From Mactra quadrangularis (lineage: Eukaryota > Mollusca > Bivalvia > Venerida > Mactridae), in the NCBI GenBank assembly GCA_025267735.1, contig CM046304.1, positions 1,054,001-1,118,000 on the forward strand: a stretch of DNA of 64,000 nt. The letters are read 5' to 3'. This document shows, one piece after another, positions 48,701-59,825 of the stretch. The position numbers were made by a program, and so were the translations under genes. The first letter of the stretch is position 1, and each line of letters starts with the position of its first letter. A model generated the notes under the pieces. That model did not search any database and was not told the origin of the DNA. It saw only the letters and a list, made by a program, of their open reading frames with translations.

Positions 48701-51700
48701 TCCATAAATCGATTTATTATGGACCAGATTAATAGAAATGTAAACAAAAGAATTAATTTCAAAACTATTTCTATCGCCCTTTAAAATCAGCTCATGCACT
48801 CTATCGCGGTAATGTTGAAGCAAAACAAATGCAGTATACGACATTAGGATATAAAACTAGTTGCCTGAACAGGTCATTTTAGCAGCTAAAAAGACAAAAG
48901 CACTACATCTTGTTTGTAGAAATTCGGTTGCCCAAAAGAAATATTTGGTTGCCCCAACTAGAAATTGGTTGTCCCGGGCAACCAGACACCCACTGATTTT
49001 GTAGACTGTCAATGGTCTTTATAGTGATACGGTTCTGATATAGTTCGGCTATATTATAGGAACATTTTTCTTCTTATATAAAGCATTAAGGACAAAATAC
49101 AAATGATAAAAAAATAGCTGGATTTTGCAATACCCAACGTGCTCTTATTAGAAAATCTCTTCTCTGATTATATTGCTCGGTTCTATAGTTAATACATACT
49201 GCGAGTTAAGGGCAAAACGGTCGTAACTCACTGTTTCCCCATATTGACATACGACCGTTTTTCTCTTAACCCGCGATACGTCACACATATATCATGTTCT
49301 TTAATTTCTTTGGTCGGGCTTAAATTCGAAAGAGTTAGAAACTCTTGAGAAAATATAAGCCAAAGTCTATGGAACTTAAGCTCAAAAAATGAACTTTAAA
49401 ATGAATTTAGCTCAACGAATTTATTTGTTTTGTTTATTTCAGTCTGACGTATATTCATTATATTTATATGATACAGTATTAATATGGTCTGTTTTACTGG
49501 ATAAATTACGTACAGCTGGTATTAGTGAAAGGAATGGTACAATGATGGCACGTGAAGCTAGTTTACTTGTTGCTGATGGTAAGTTGTCGGTTCTTATTTA
49601 TTTATTTTCTAAATGTATACAGTAAAACTTGGATATAACATACTCGCTGGGCCGAAGAAAAAAGGTATGTTATAACCGAGGTATGTTATACCCATATAGA
49701 ATACTGTATGTTATATACAAAATATGAAAATTGGGCCAGGAAAAATGGTATGTTATAACCGAGTGTATGTTATAACCGAGTATGTTATATCCATATAGCA
49801 TACTAAGTATGTTATATACAAAATATGAAAATTGGGCCAGGAAAAATGGTATGTTGTAACCGAGTGTATGTTATAACCGAGTATGTTATAACCAAGTTTT
49901 ACTGTATCTACTATATGTGGTTTCTCTTTGATAAGTAATGTGTAGTTTCGTTCTAGTTCTGATTACGTGCGTCTTTACCTATCACAATTGGTTTTTGTTC
50001 GTCAGTATCTAGTGAAGGAGGCCATTCCAGTAGAATTTCTTCCCTTACATTGGAATAATGTTTGCTGGCAACTTAATATGGCCGTCGTTTCTTTAGACAA
50101 GCACATTTTATTTAGCTCCCACATACCACGTAACACAATTTATAATGATTTACCAACACTGTTGACATGTTAGTAAAGTACAATAAAAAAGAGCCACGAA
50201 TTTCAACTCCATGGAAGAGACTGCAATTCAATTGCGGTAATCGTTATGTACAGTCCTCATACGTGCAAGTTGACACACGGAGCGAATGTTACACGCACGA
50301 AAAACGCAAACGTAATGAACGATACACGATAAACGGTTACGATTGAGGACTCAAATTGTTTTTATCTTTTCACACTTTAAGCGTGTTCGGACTCCTCGGT
50401 TTTTTCCTTTTTAATGCTTAAATGACGATGGTTTTCTGACAAGTTTAAGGGTTCAATGTTACTATTTGAAAACATCTTCTACATTTGTTTGTTCTTTGCT
50501 TTGTTCCTAACACATCATTGCAGTCCGATATACTCGTTTTTTTCTTGTTAAGTTTGTTTCAGCAAGTAGAAAACATACTGTCATTTCTTTAGTGGTAAAA
50601 TGACGATGATCTTACGTTTAGTTATTTCCTTAAACACTTTGCCTTTTTCGATTTTCATACTGTTCTTAAAATGTATTTAGAATATTTCCAACCTACCAAA
50701 AATCTTAATTGCAACAATGGTTTCTGTTTTCTTTTCAGGAGCAACTGGGTTTATCTCCCTAAATGATGAAAACGACAGAATTGGTAAAATATTTATAATG
50801 TCATTGGATAAAAGCGGTGCCTTTAAACCTACAGAAATTTTAAAGTTCAACTCAACAAATGGTTACGATGCTATAGTAAGTTTTATTGGGTTTTATTTAT
50901 ACAGAATTAAACTAAAGTGGAACATGAGTCATACGCGTTAAAGGCTACGTGCAAGATTTCGAATCTAGAGTCTTCATGGGTATTCGATGTTCAATCAGGA
51001 GCAGTTTCACCATTAAGCCTATAAGTTATTTTATTTCACAAATTTAAACATGCGTGCACAACTAATGTTTTGTTCTTTTAAATAGCACCGATATTATAAT
51101 TGTTATTATGTTTATGAAATTGATTGTATCTGACTACATGCATAAATCAGTCATCAGTGGTTGTCAGTAAGGATCGCTTGATTAACTGCACGCTCCTGGT
51201 TTATATACGAGAGTAGCGTCTTGATCACTTTTAAAACATTTGCCGTCTGATCAATACTATCAGTACTTTGATTTTGTAATTTCAGCGAATTAAAGCAATG
51301 AATGATCGAGTTGTGCGGCTGTTTGGAGCTCGAACAATTAAAACACCAACAATTGATACTGTAAAAGTTGTACCTGTTCAGCCGGTGGCACCAGAGCACC
51401 CTGAGCCAATAGTGACAGGAAATGTCCAGAATGAGGTGTCACTTCCTGGCGAAGTAAGTCACGTGCAACATACGTCAGATCAGATTCAACCTGTATTGAC
51501 TGTGGAAGCCGAGTTACAAGTGCCTTTGGAGCCAGTGATAGCTGCTCATTCAGTAGATACACAAGTGGCTGTTGAACTTCCTGCAGAAGCACCAACAACA
51601 AAACGACCACGCCCACCACGCCCTCCTGTCCTAAATCCAGTAGACTCAAAGCCTCCGCGACCCCCTGTCTTAAAACCATCAGCTACGCCGTCACCTGTAA

Positions 51701-52941
51701 CCACCAAATCACCCTCTGATCAAATGATTGAAAAACTTATGTTAAGGTTACAAGCTTTAGAAAAGCAAATAAAAGATCACGAAAGTCACGCCCATCAACA
51801 TATTCCTGACCACACCCACACACCACACCCTCTTCTAAAACGGCTTACGACGATAGTACCCTTTCACTCTCATTCTGATCATGCTCATGGACAACTTCCG
51901 CCGGTCCCGACTCTACATCATTCTCAAACGGTAACCGATCATCCACATCATTGGCATTTACATCACGACCATCCGACCGATCCCACACCTCATAGCCAAT
52001 CACAAAACATCCATTCAAAAGGTCACGCCTACATGTCTCATTCAAGCAGCCAAGCACATGACACTCATTTGAACAGTAACTCACAAAATGCTAATTCAAA
52101 CAGTAATTCGGTGAATTCTAACTTTATCAATCATGCCCATTCAAACAGTAACTCCCAAAACGCCCAAGCAAATATTCACGCCCATTCCACCGGTCAAGTT
52201 CACAAAATGAATTCAAATATTCATGCTCATAGCACCAATGCAAATAGTCACGCACATGATGCTCATTCACAAAATAACCATGGTCAGCATGCCCAAGCAC
52301 ATTTAACTCAACATGCCCACGTGCCAACAACTATGAGAACAGTGACAAGCCCCACAACGCTGCCACCGTCACCAACAACTGTACTTCCGGTTACAACCCC
52401 AATTGTGACCCCAGCTGTAACACAGGCAATGGTTCAAGAAAATGGACAAATTAATGATCAAATATTGGATAGGATCAGTTCCCGTCTTGTTGATCAATTA
52501 CTAGGTGTGCCTGCTAGTCCACAACAAAACAATCAGCAGACGACAAATACAAGCGCTGCTCAGACACAAAAAGAACAAACAATAACAAACGATTGGCTTG
52601 CAAACAATCTCGACGAGATCGGACCAGGTCTCGTATTTCTTCGTATCGCACGAGATCAACAAATTCGTAATGCTGAAGCAGAAAGGCGATATCAACAAGC
52701 TCTTCATCAAAGACAATTGCTACAACAACAATTATTGCTACGTCAACAACAACAACAACAAACTCAGCAGACTGTGCAACAACAACCCGTTCACAGCGAA
52801 GTCATAAATGTCGAGAATCCAGTACCTTCACAAGAAAACTGGTTACCATATCATGATCCGCTGGCTACTATATTTGATCCTATCATGGGAATCTGGGATC
52901 CAATGATACCCCCACCCACAACGTATCCTAGACCATGGTGA
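39738..52941 (+). CDS. Secreted ANF-receptor-like ligand-binding protein with a His-rich tail
   Basis: Ten exons: 39738-39934, 44032-44141, 44650-44784, 45828-46040, 46441-46547, 47392-47499, 48429-48566, 49443-49578, 50739-50875, 51286-52941 (TGA). All are GT-AG and in phase, giving 978 aa. Residues 1-19 are a signal peptide. Residues about 21-427 match the receptor-guanylate-cyclase/natriuretic-receptor ligand domain (type I periplasmic-binding fold): YRIAWMAPG, DVFIGPPCQDGLRTVAQLC, WDLPVFTW, TLIRMIPS, LVHLMRQNNWDQFVLVYDF, DDETPTYALPRNRYNEFARM, SLYLYDTVLIWSVLLDKLR, and a GATGFISLNDENDRIG end. A membrane helix, kinase-homology and cyclase domain should follow in that family; instead the last exon encodes a 551-aa low-complexity tail and a stop. 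The protein is therefore predicted soluble and unable to make cGMP. It could bind or sequester a peptide ligand, a metal or matrix. Function unknown. Confidence 0.88.
40087..40150. mobile_element. Possible single end of the MULE-like MITE family
   Basis: TTTGGAACTCCTCCGCTATT and CAAATATCAACAAATTC resemble the left end at 18945 and 36170, with decay. A possible partner, GCGCAAGAGTTCCGAATTAA, lies near 40609. Confidence 0.4.
40895..41156 (-). repeat. tRNA-derived SINE, family B, truncated
   Basis: AGTTTAACGCCGTGTCAACA, then TTTCCTGGACCCTTGTCTAT and GGGATTCGAACCCGCACCC match the copy at 11471. The last part of the tRNA-like head is missing. It lies in intron 1 of the ANF-receptor-like gene. Confidence 0.85.
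41767..41829. mobile_element. MITE 2, internal-deletion derivative
   Basis: GGTACGCTCTACAAGGCGAT + CGCTAGCTAGCGC at the left pairs with TAGCGATTTCCTATAGAACG at the right, with most of the loop removed. Confidence 0.6.
42172..42260 (-). repeat. Inverted copy of the repeat at 1-100
   Basis: The plus strand reads CAATTACCCCGAACGTTCCG...CAACTCGAGACAACTCAAT...GGGTTGAGTTGTC, the reverse complement of the block order at the window start. Confidence 0.7.
42492..42850 (+). mobile_element. MITE 4, complete copy
   Basis: GGGACTTTAGTCAGTTATCT opens and AAATAACTGACTAAAGTCT closes about 360 bp. Internal blocks include TCCTCGGATTTTATCATTGA and TAAGGGTAAAATCCGAGTAA. Right-end copies are at 47598 and 59708, and a partial copy is at 27895. 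Confidence 0.8.
42966..43050. mobile_element. Small foldback element
   Basis: AATTCGAGGGCTGAACG pairs with CGTTCAGCCCTCGATATA; inside, TTGTAACTC pairs with GAGTTACAA. The 85-bp unit folds nearly end to end, like the one at 7235. Confidence 0.75.
43552..43668. repeat. Tandem repeat, about 32 bp, three and a half copies
   Basis: The unit is close to AACTTCCGATGCGCACGTTT + TGGGATGGGCA, with CpG-rich GCGCACG cores. Later copies change to GATGCGCATG. It lies in intron 1 of the ANF-receptor-like gene. Confidence 0.8.
47598..47904 (+). mobile_element. MITE 4, 5'-truncated copy
   Basis: It starts inside the element at TAATCCTTACAGATGGAATT and runs to the terminal AAATAACTGACTAAAGTCCC. It lies in intron 6 of the ANF-receptor-like gene. 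Confidence 0.75.
48058..48083. repeat. TTCTG pentanucleotide microsatellite
   Basis: Five consecutive TTCTG units (GTTCTGTTCTG...), last unit altered to TTCTT. Confidence 0.85.
48832..49008. mobile_element. MITE 1, copy 3, inverted and decayed
   Basis: CAGTATACGACATTAG and CTGATTTTGTAGACTG are degraded versions of the 16-bp termini at 2130. The interior holds GGTTGTCCCGGGCAACCAGA and several GGTTGCCC motifs in reverse orientation. Confidence 0.75.
49198..49280. mobile_element. Foldback element with GCAAAACGGTCGTAACTCA arm, copy 2
   Basis: The left arm CTGCGAGTTAAGGGCAAAAC + GGTCGTAACTCA pairs with ACGACCGTTTTTCTCTTAAC + CCGCGATACG. It is homologous to 28681-28767. Confidence 0.75.
49618..49906. 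mobile_element. Pogo/Tigger-like MITE with internal duplication
   Basis: TACAGTAAAACTTGGATATA at the left pairs with TATAACCAAGTTTTACTGTA at the right; TA forms the ends. Inside, a block of about 110 bp (GTATGTTATATACAAAATAT, GAAAATTGGGCCAGGAAAAA, TATGTTATAACCGAG) occurs twice in tandem. CAGT...AACTYGG-type ends are seen in Tc1/mariner-superfamily elements of the pogo branch. Confidence 0.75.
51286..52941 (+). other. Low-complexity tail exon of the ANF-receptor-like gene
   Basis: One exon codes residues 428-978. In order: a short bridge; a Pro/Val/Glu-rich segment; two PPRPPVL repeats (about 535-556); a leucine-heptad helix QMIEKLMLRLQALEKQIKDHE (about 573-593, given here only as its span and heptad leucines); a His/Asn/Ser-rich segment of about 180 residues with about 40 histidines, many as HAH, HSH and HxH (about 594-772); a Thr/Pro mucin-like patch; a helical stretch NGQINDQILDRISSRLVDQL; a Gln-rich run (RQLLQQQLLLRQQQQQQ); and a Trp/Pro/Asp C-terminus (FDPIMGIWDPMIPPP). 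No hydrophobic segment is long enough to span a membrane. Confidence 0.85.
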
Positions 52942-53260
52942 TAACGTAAAATCTCGTGGTGGTAACGTAAAATCTCGTGATGAACGGTATTTGACTTTAT
53001 CCAGTATTTGACTCGTTGTGGAGATTTCAGAACGATTGTGTTTGGTTCGTTCTAAAGATGATGTAAGCGGTGTCTTTGATTCAGTTTAATTTTCAATGTG
53101 GCATAAAACCGATTGGACTACGGCACAATTTGTTATGGAGTTTACATAAATTGATACTCTGTTTTGTTTTGTATCAATGTGTTTGAATTGTTGTTAATGC
53201 TTTAGTGACAAGAAATTAAATGAATTAAAAATGAAATAAAAGAATTTTGTTTCTGATTTT
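52942..53260 (+). other. 3' UTR of the ANF-receptor-like gene
   Basis: A short duplication TAACGTAAAATCTCGTGRTG occurs twice right after the stop (52941-52982). GAAATAAAAG near 53230-53240 is a likely polyadenylation signal. Confidence 0.5.
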
Positions 53261-54828
53261 ATAATCGAGTAAAAGTATATTCACAGGTGAGTTTATACAC
53301 CATATCTCGATTGAGGTGCAAGAACGATACAACATAGATACAAGTAATTGATTTTTATTTTATTTGCAACCTGCATGCACGCTTATGATATATTTGCGCC
53401 GGGTAAGATAAATTGCTACCACTAGATGCTATCGCAGACTCATTCTCGTACACAGAAGTCTAGAATTTTGAAAGCCTCTTGGTAGGAGAATTACATAGAT
53501 TTAATGCAATGTGAATACACATGTAGCCCTTATTCACTTACTACTACTAGCCAAGGGCCCTATATAAACATGTATATAAGGTTCATTTACTAGCTTAGGC
53601 TTTAAATGTTTACCATATGAATGCAAAAGCTGTCATCGTGAAAGAGCATTTCCCCCTTAAAAATACTTAATATATGTGTATGAAATAAAAAGAAATAAAA
53701 AAAATTGGATTCTATCATGTCGGAAACCTGTGTATGAATGAGCATTCCTATTTACAACTGTATATTCATAAAGTATCTCAAAGTAAACAAAGAGCTATTA
53801 CACTGCAAAGACCATAAACATAAACATAATCTTCATATAATGAAATATCAATTTTATGATTAAATACTTGTGAATTATAATTTATAAAAAGTGCCTGGAA
53901 TAAAAACAGTTTTTCTATTAAATTTACCAAAAAAAATACAGGTACAAAATAGATTCATCTTACAAACGATTTCGTCTTTGGCACATACGCTAATAATCTT
54001 TTTCTGAAGTATTCTTTGAATTATCTCATACGTACAGGTCAGACACTGTGTAAAACTTATATAAATGATAAACTCTTTATGTGTATAACACAAAATGTTT
54101 TATTTTAATAAACATTTTTATAATGAAATACCAAGTTTTAGACTATATTACTACAACGGCTGCTTATTAACACTAATATGTATTTTATACTTTGTGAAGT
54201 ATTTGAACATTCTTCACGTCGTTGTTACTTTACATTACGCTTTATTACACTATTTTATTCTCCGCAATCCGCTGTAGTTCAATTTGCCTTTGATTTTATC
54301 CTCATTCGATACCTTTCGGATATGTACGCCTACAAAAAAGTTCGTTTTGATAAACCCCAAAGCGTTCGAATAAAATAGTTTCTATTAAAGTCCATGCAAG
54401 TCGGTACTTTTTATTACGGGACATTGTTGTTTTCGTACCCAGGAACTTTCGTTCTGTGGGCCCGTTTATATTTTTTAGATAAAATTGAATTTGAAGGATA
54501 ATAATGCTTACAAAAAGTTAGTTGCATTCTTTAATTATTAAAATCAATTCATATTCTCGTTTATTGTTTTGGAACTGAAGAACGTTGATTTTGAATAGGA
54601 ATGCATATATTTTTTTAAAGAAATGGGTCCCCATGTTTCCTTACTTATAAAAGTACTTTATGCAGTTGCAAATATAGGGTTTAAAAGTTTGAAAATCAAG
54701 TGACAGACAAATGTAATTTGTGTAGACTTCAGAAATTAAAATATGATAAGTTTGACTGGTGTAAAACTAGACAAGGGTCCTTGAACTAGAATAGCTCATG
54801 ATAAGTATATCCATCATGATATTGCATA

Positions 54829-54866
54829 TACGAGGGATGATCCAGAAATAACCGGAATGCTGATGC
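54829..54866. mobile_element. Possible mariner terminal repeat remnant
   Basis: ACGAGGGATGATCCAGAAAT is close in style to mariner terminal repeats. No opposite end or transposase motif follows. Confidence 0.3.
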
Positions 54867-55102
54867 AGCGTCAACAAATTTTACTACACATACTTAAAAT
54901 ATATATCACAAGAAAGGGCATTTATTTAGCAATAAAGAGTTATAAAATTATATTTCTATCAGGTATATTACCAGCACAATACACAAAAGGGCCGACTGAT
55001 GTAAAAAAACATCAAAATGTGTATGTATTACAGAAATTTAAAAAATGAGCAAAGTATTTAATGACAATGAGAGAGGTATTGTTCTAAAGAAAATGAAAAT
55101 TA

Positions 55103-55314
55103 TGCCACAAGAAGTTGATCATATGTTCTATGGATTTGCTCGCACTTTAATTTTTACGATTTTTACAAAAAAATATTTTTATTTCCAGGCTTGCTCATAA
55201 AAATTTGGTCAGCCCGCTATATAAAGCTACCGAATTAAGATTTTTTTCTCCGCTCGCTCGCCCATTTTTCTTTCAGAAAAATACTTACAATACATGATCA
55301 ACTTGTCGTGGCCT
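55103..55314. mobile_element. MITE 5, copy 2
   Basis: GCCACAAGAAGTTGATCATA to TGATCAACTTGTCGTGGCC, with the CGCTCGCTCGCCC block, matching 28137-28350 throughout. Confidence 0.8.
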
Positions 55315-55573
55315 TAAAAATAAATTGTCCAGAAAAAGTCATAAATTTTCACCACCCAGGCATGCTCAACCTTGATATATAATTATCAAACATTCTGATT
55401 CAATTATATGTATATAATAATCTACTAATTGATGGATGTACATAATCCGATTCTCTGTTTATCATGTGGGAGTTTAATAGAAACATGTAGATAGATAATT
55501 AGATAATTATTTTTTTGTCTCTGTCTCTGGACAGACTAATAATGGCTTTAAATGTAATTTTGTTAGTTTTTGC

Positions 55574-55893
55574 AGGGGCCGTTCCAGGATTTTTTTCTAG
55601 GTGGGGGTCCGAACTTTTTCTAGGGGGGGGGGGGGGGTCCGAACATTTTTCATAGGTGGGGGGAGGTCCAAACTTTTGAACCACAACCACATTACACACA
55701 TTTTGTAGAATAATGCAACATACTGATAATAAAAACTACATAACCATTAAATCTATGTTAAGCACCGAAAAAATTGCTTCATGCCACTTATAAATGACTT
55801 ACAGTCAAGAAATACACGAATGGACAGGGGCATTTTGGAAATTGTAGGGGGGGGGGGGGTCCGGACCTCCTGACCCCTGCTAGATCTGCCTAT
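55574..55893. repeat. Poly-G bounded repeat, inverted copy 2
   Basis: Several G runs (near 55621 and 55849) and the blocks AACTACATAACCATTAAATC and ATGTTAAGCACCGAAAAAAT are the complement of those at 30741-31030. Confidence 0.75.
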
Positions 55894-56419
55894 GTTTTGT
55901 ATATTAGTTATTCATGAATATTTTATAGTATCTTGTTATCAAATTCTTAATAGGAGTGTTGGTGGTTATAATAGTTATAATGTTCATATGTCATTATCCC
56001 AGCTAACTAGCATTTAAACAACCAAGTGAAGATAAAGCAACTTTGCTAGTGAAGACCTAATATTATTTGTAATAAGTATACATGTACATCTTAATACTTG
56101 GTGGAAATTAACCAAGCCTGCTTTTCCTGTCGATTCATCATTCATCAACATTAGTTCATGTTTATATACTTGTACATGTAGGTTATTACAGTTGCCAACA
56201 TTCTCATATCCAGAGGTTTAAATCTAGTATCGAGAATCCTGATAGCCTCTAGGTAAGAGAATTAAGTTGCCCACTCATACAATCAGTTCTTTTCCAGGAA
56301 CCTTCTTTCAAGTACTTGCCTAACTTTCCACAAAGACCAGAAAACTTGAGGAAAATCACAAATTTCCAAGTCAGGTTTAGCTCAGGTGCAGATCCAGGAT
56401 TTTTCCCTTATTCCTCCAG

Positions 56420-56670
56420 CTACTGGTATCTATCTATAAATCTCCCAAGGAAGATTTTTACTCCCCTGCAAAGTGCAGCCTAAATATTGGCACAACAGAA
56501 TTATACCACCTTTGTAGGTACCCATTTACACCTGGATGGACTAAAGCAATCACAGGTAAATTTCTTGCTCAAGGAAATTAGAAGTGTCACTGTAGGTTTT
56601 CGAGCCCAGGGCCTCTGTATCTCTAAATTTTGATTTTAGTAGTCCTACGTCTGGACTACTGCTCCAACAT
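56420..56670 (-). repeat. tRNA-derived SINE, family C
   Basis: The complement of the 26487 copy: TACCCATTTACACCTGGATG, AAATTTCTTGCTCAAGGAAA, CGAGCCCAGGGC (box B complement) and GTCTGGACTACTGCTCC (box A complement). Confidence 0.7.
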
Positions 56671-56899
56671 TTAAAATTACAAAGAGAAATACTTAAAGTT
56701 TATACATACTTATCATTTATTTATAAATAACAATTAATACATGATACAGCAACAAATGCTTTTAATAGCAAGAAATGATTTTGTTTCATCAAGATAATAC
56801 ATTTATACATGATAAACACATCTTCATATTCAATCTCACAATTATAATATATAATTAATGCTCCATACATACTCTCAGCACTTAATTTTTCCTCATTTT

Positions 56900-57300
56900 T
56901 CAATTACCTCCCTTTCGAGTAATATAATCACACAGAGTTATCTCCCTTTTTTACAAGTTATATGATAAAATCATACAGAGTTAATCTCCTCCTTTTCAAG
57001 TAATATGATAAATCATACAGAGTTATTTCTCTTTTCTTACAAACTATATGATAAAACTGTAACAGTTATTTCCCTTTTGTTACAAGTTATATGATAAAAT
57101 CATACAGAGTTACTTCCCCTCCCTTTGAAGTAAAATGATAAAACATGCAGTTATTTCCCTTTCCTTCCATAATATATAAGATAAATCATACAGAATTACT
57201 TCACATCTTTACAAGGTAAATGATAAATCATAGGTATTTCCCCTCCCATACAAACCATATGATAAAAACATGCAGAGTAATTTCCCCTTTCATAACTATT
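56900..57300. repeat. Degenerate tandem array, about 45-bp unit
   Basis: Units read roughly CAGAGTTATTTCCCTTTTTT + ACAAGTTATATGATAAAATCAT and recur about nine times with substitutions and indels. Confidence 0.75.
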
Positions 57301-57325
57301 ATTGGTAAGTAATTTTGCAAAATGG

Positions 57326-57505
57326 TACAATAAAACCTTTGCAGAGCGACCCTCTACAGACCAAATCCTCTGCCCTACAAAAGCTTTTGATATTTCCCTA
57401 AGGTGTAATTTTAATTGAAATTAACCTCTGCAAAGCAACAACCTCTGAACGGCAACACATTTTATTTCCTCCCACAGGGTGTTGTTCAAGAGAGGTTGTA
57501 CTGTA
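57326..57505. mobile_element. Mariner-superfamily MITE
   Basis: TACAATAAAACCTTTGCAGA at the left and CAAGAGAGGTTGTACTGTA at the right form imperfect inverted termini bounded by TA. The interior repeats CCTCTGCAAAGCAACAACCTC-type motifs. Confidence 0.6.
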
Positions 57506-57908
57506 TTTACAGTGGAACTTTACTGCACTCATTTTTTAATACATGTATACAATTAACTCTCTTAAAACTTCCAAAATTACTTAAAACATAAAAATGTACA
57601 TTTAATAGGAAGCAAGTAAATTAATGAACAGAGAAGTTGTTTAATAGTTCTGTTATACTAAACTGTCACAACTTGAATAATTATACTGTCACTGAATGTG
57701 TTATTATTCAACTTCTTTTTAACCATTTAGCCTCCAATCCATATTTATTATTGATAAACTAACTATATATGCAACGATTTTGAATATCGGGAAAATAACA
57801 AGTTCAAAATAAGTTAAAAATAACAGATTCAGTGACCATGCAATTATTTAAGTTGTGACAGGTTAATAAAATAGAACTATACGAAGATAACATTTAAAGG
57901 TAGACATG

Positions 57909-58050
57909 GGGCACATTCCGCAAGGACATTGCTAGATAGCGCTTTGTTCTCTGGTACCTTTCTTGCACCAAGAGTATTTACTATGTGACACCAAATCGAG
58001 GGTACCAGGGGACGAAGCGCTAGCTAGCGATCGCCTTGCAGAACGTGCCC
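57909..58050. mobile_element. MITE 2, second complete copy
   Basis: GGGCACATTCCGCAAGGACA pairs with GATCGCCTTGCAGAACGTGC; the interior is the reverse of the copy at 29851 (CACCAAGAGTATTTACTATG versus CATAGTAAATACTTTTGGTG). No clean target duplication remains. Confidence 0.8.
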
Positions 58051-59707
58051 TCAGTGATAAGATGGTGTTGACATGTATATCTAACAACATAAAATACATG
58101 TGACATTAGACTAGTTAAATTTGTGTGCGATACAGTACAAAAAGTACATTGAAAGTTGCCTGGGTAAATGATATCATAACTATATATTGGTTAATACAAG
58201 ATTATGTTGAAATTGAATTGAATTCAAGCTTGAATGTGTATTTTTCCATTATGTACAAACTTTAAAAGTAAAGATGATATAATATGTAGAAAGAGCAATA
58301 GGAATCAATTCAATTAATTGGGTGCTTTTCAGCAATAATATGTAAAGCTTATGTAGCGCGAATACGCAGAAAACCCAATTATTCAATTTAAAATCAAAGT
58401 TACAGTGAAATTTTGAAGGCTCAAACTCAGCCAGCTCAAAGTACCCAGATGGGTTAAACATTTTACCTGGCACTAATGTATTTTCTTTACTTATCTATGT
58501 AAAAGCCCCTAAAACAAGTAAGAAACAAAGAGCAGCATACAAGTTGATTTTCAGATTTGTCGGACAACCCTGAATTGCTTGAAGTGTTTATCATGAACCT
58601 TCAAGTTAGATATTTCAAACTTTTACCGTATTTTTAAAATGCCATTCAAAGACACTGGAGTGAGTAGTCCTTACATTAACTAAGTCCAGATTAACTATAA
58701 TAAAAAAGATTAACAACTGGACTTATCAATGAACATGATAAAATACCCCTAATGGTGGTGTTTGTCAAGAAATTGGGTGCTGAGAAAATGAGCAGACAAG
58801 AATTTTCATCATAGGGCCAAAAATCGGTGAAAAATCAATGAATCATAACCAAAATGCATATGTCTGCCTGATATCTGGTATATGTGTGAAGTTTGAATCA
58901 AATCCGTAAAATAGGTGCTGAGAAATTGAATGAACAGGCCGACCAACAAGCAGACTCCTATATATCCCCAAATAATTACATGGGCTCATTTAAAACACAA
59001 TTCTTAATCATTTTATACACCAGACAGTGAGTGTGCAGAAAAAAGTAAACATAAAATATGTAAAGTAAAACTATTCAACTCTCATCCATTTGTCACACAA
59101 TATAATAAAGTAAATAAAATCAGTATTTGGAATGCAATTTATAACATATTCTATACATGAGGAGAAACAATACATCTTAATTATAATTATATATCATCAT
59201 AACAAATTTGATCATTGACAAAAAAAAAAAATAAGAAACAAACAACACTTTGCAGTGTAGAAATCATGAGGTCATAATAAATTAACTGTAGGGTTACCTA
59301 TCATATATTTTTCATAATTTCAAAAAACAAATACTTGCACTCAGTATGTCCAACATTTATTTAAAAAGTTGTGGAAAACATTTATACTGCAATGCGAATA
59401 CATATATTAAAACAAGAAATGTAATGTGGAAACCACATTAAAGCCGGATTTAAAAACTTTAATGCAAAAATTACGAAGGGAAAAAATCCATAATAAAGCC
59501 AGGTAGAATTGTGTAGAATTTTAAATTCTGTTCATCACATGGTATGTTATCATTGTATGAAGTTTCATAAAGATCTGATAATAAATGGCAGAAATATATG
59601 AAAAAGAAAAACTTAAAAGCAAATGTTAACAACACTTGATGCCCAACCGCCCACCCACCCGTGTTTCACAAAACTATTAGCCATATTTTTTCTTTGAATT
59701 CTTTAAT

Positions 59708-59825
59708 TCTTTAGATTAATTGCGGCAAATTGACATTAAAATGTAAGGGTAAAAACCAAGTAATCCAACTGATTGCACCTACCTATTCAAAGAGTATACA
59801 AGGGGAAATAACTGACTAAGGTCCC
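59708..59825 (+). mobile_element. MITE 4, right-end fragment
   Basis: AAATTGACATTAAAATGTAA + GGGTAAAAACCAAGTAATCC through AAATAACTGACTAAGGTCCC, the terminal third of the element at 42492. Confidence 0.7.

Noticed and set aside
51338..52716. Four minus-strand frames of 67-113 codons
   Set aside because: They are antisense shadows of the low-complexity tail exon.
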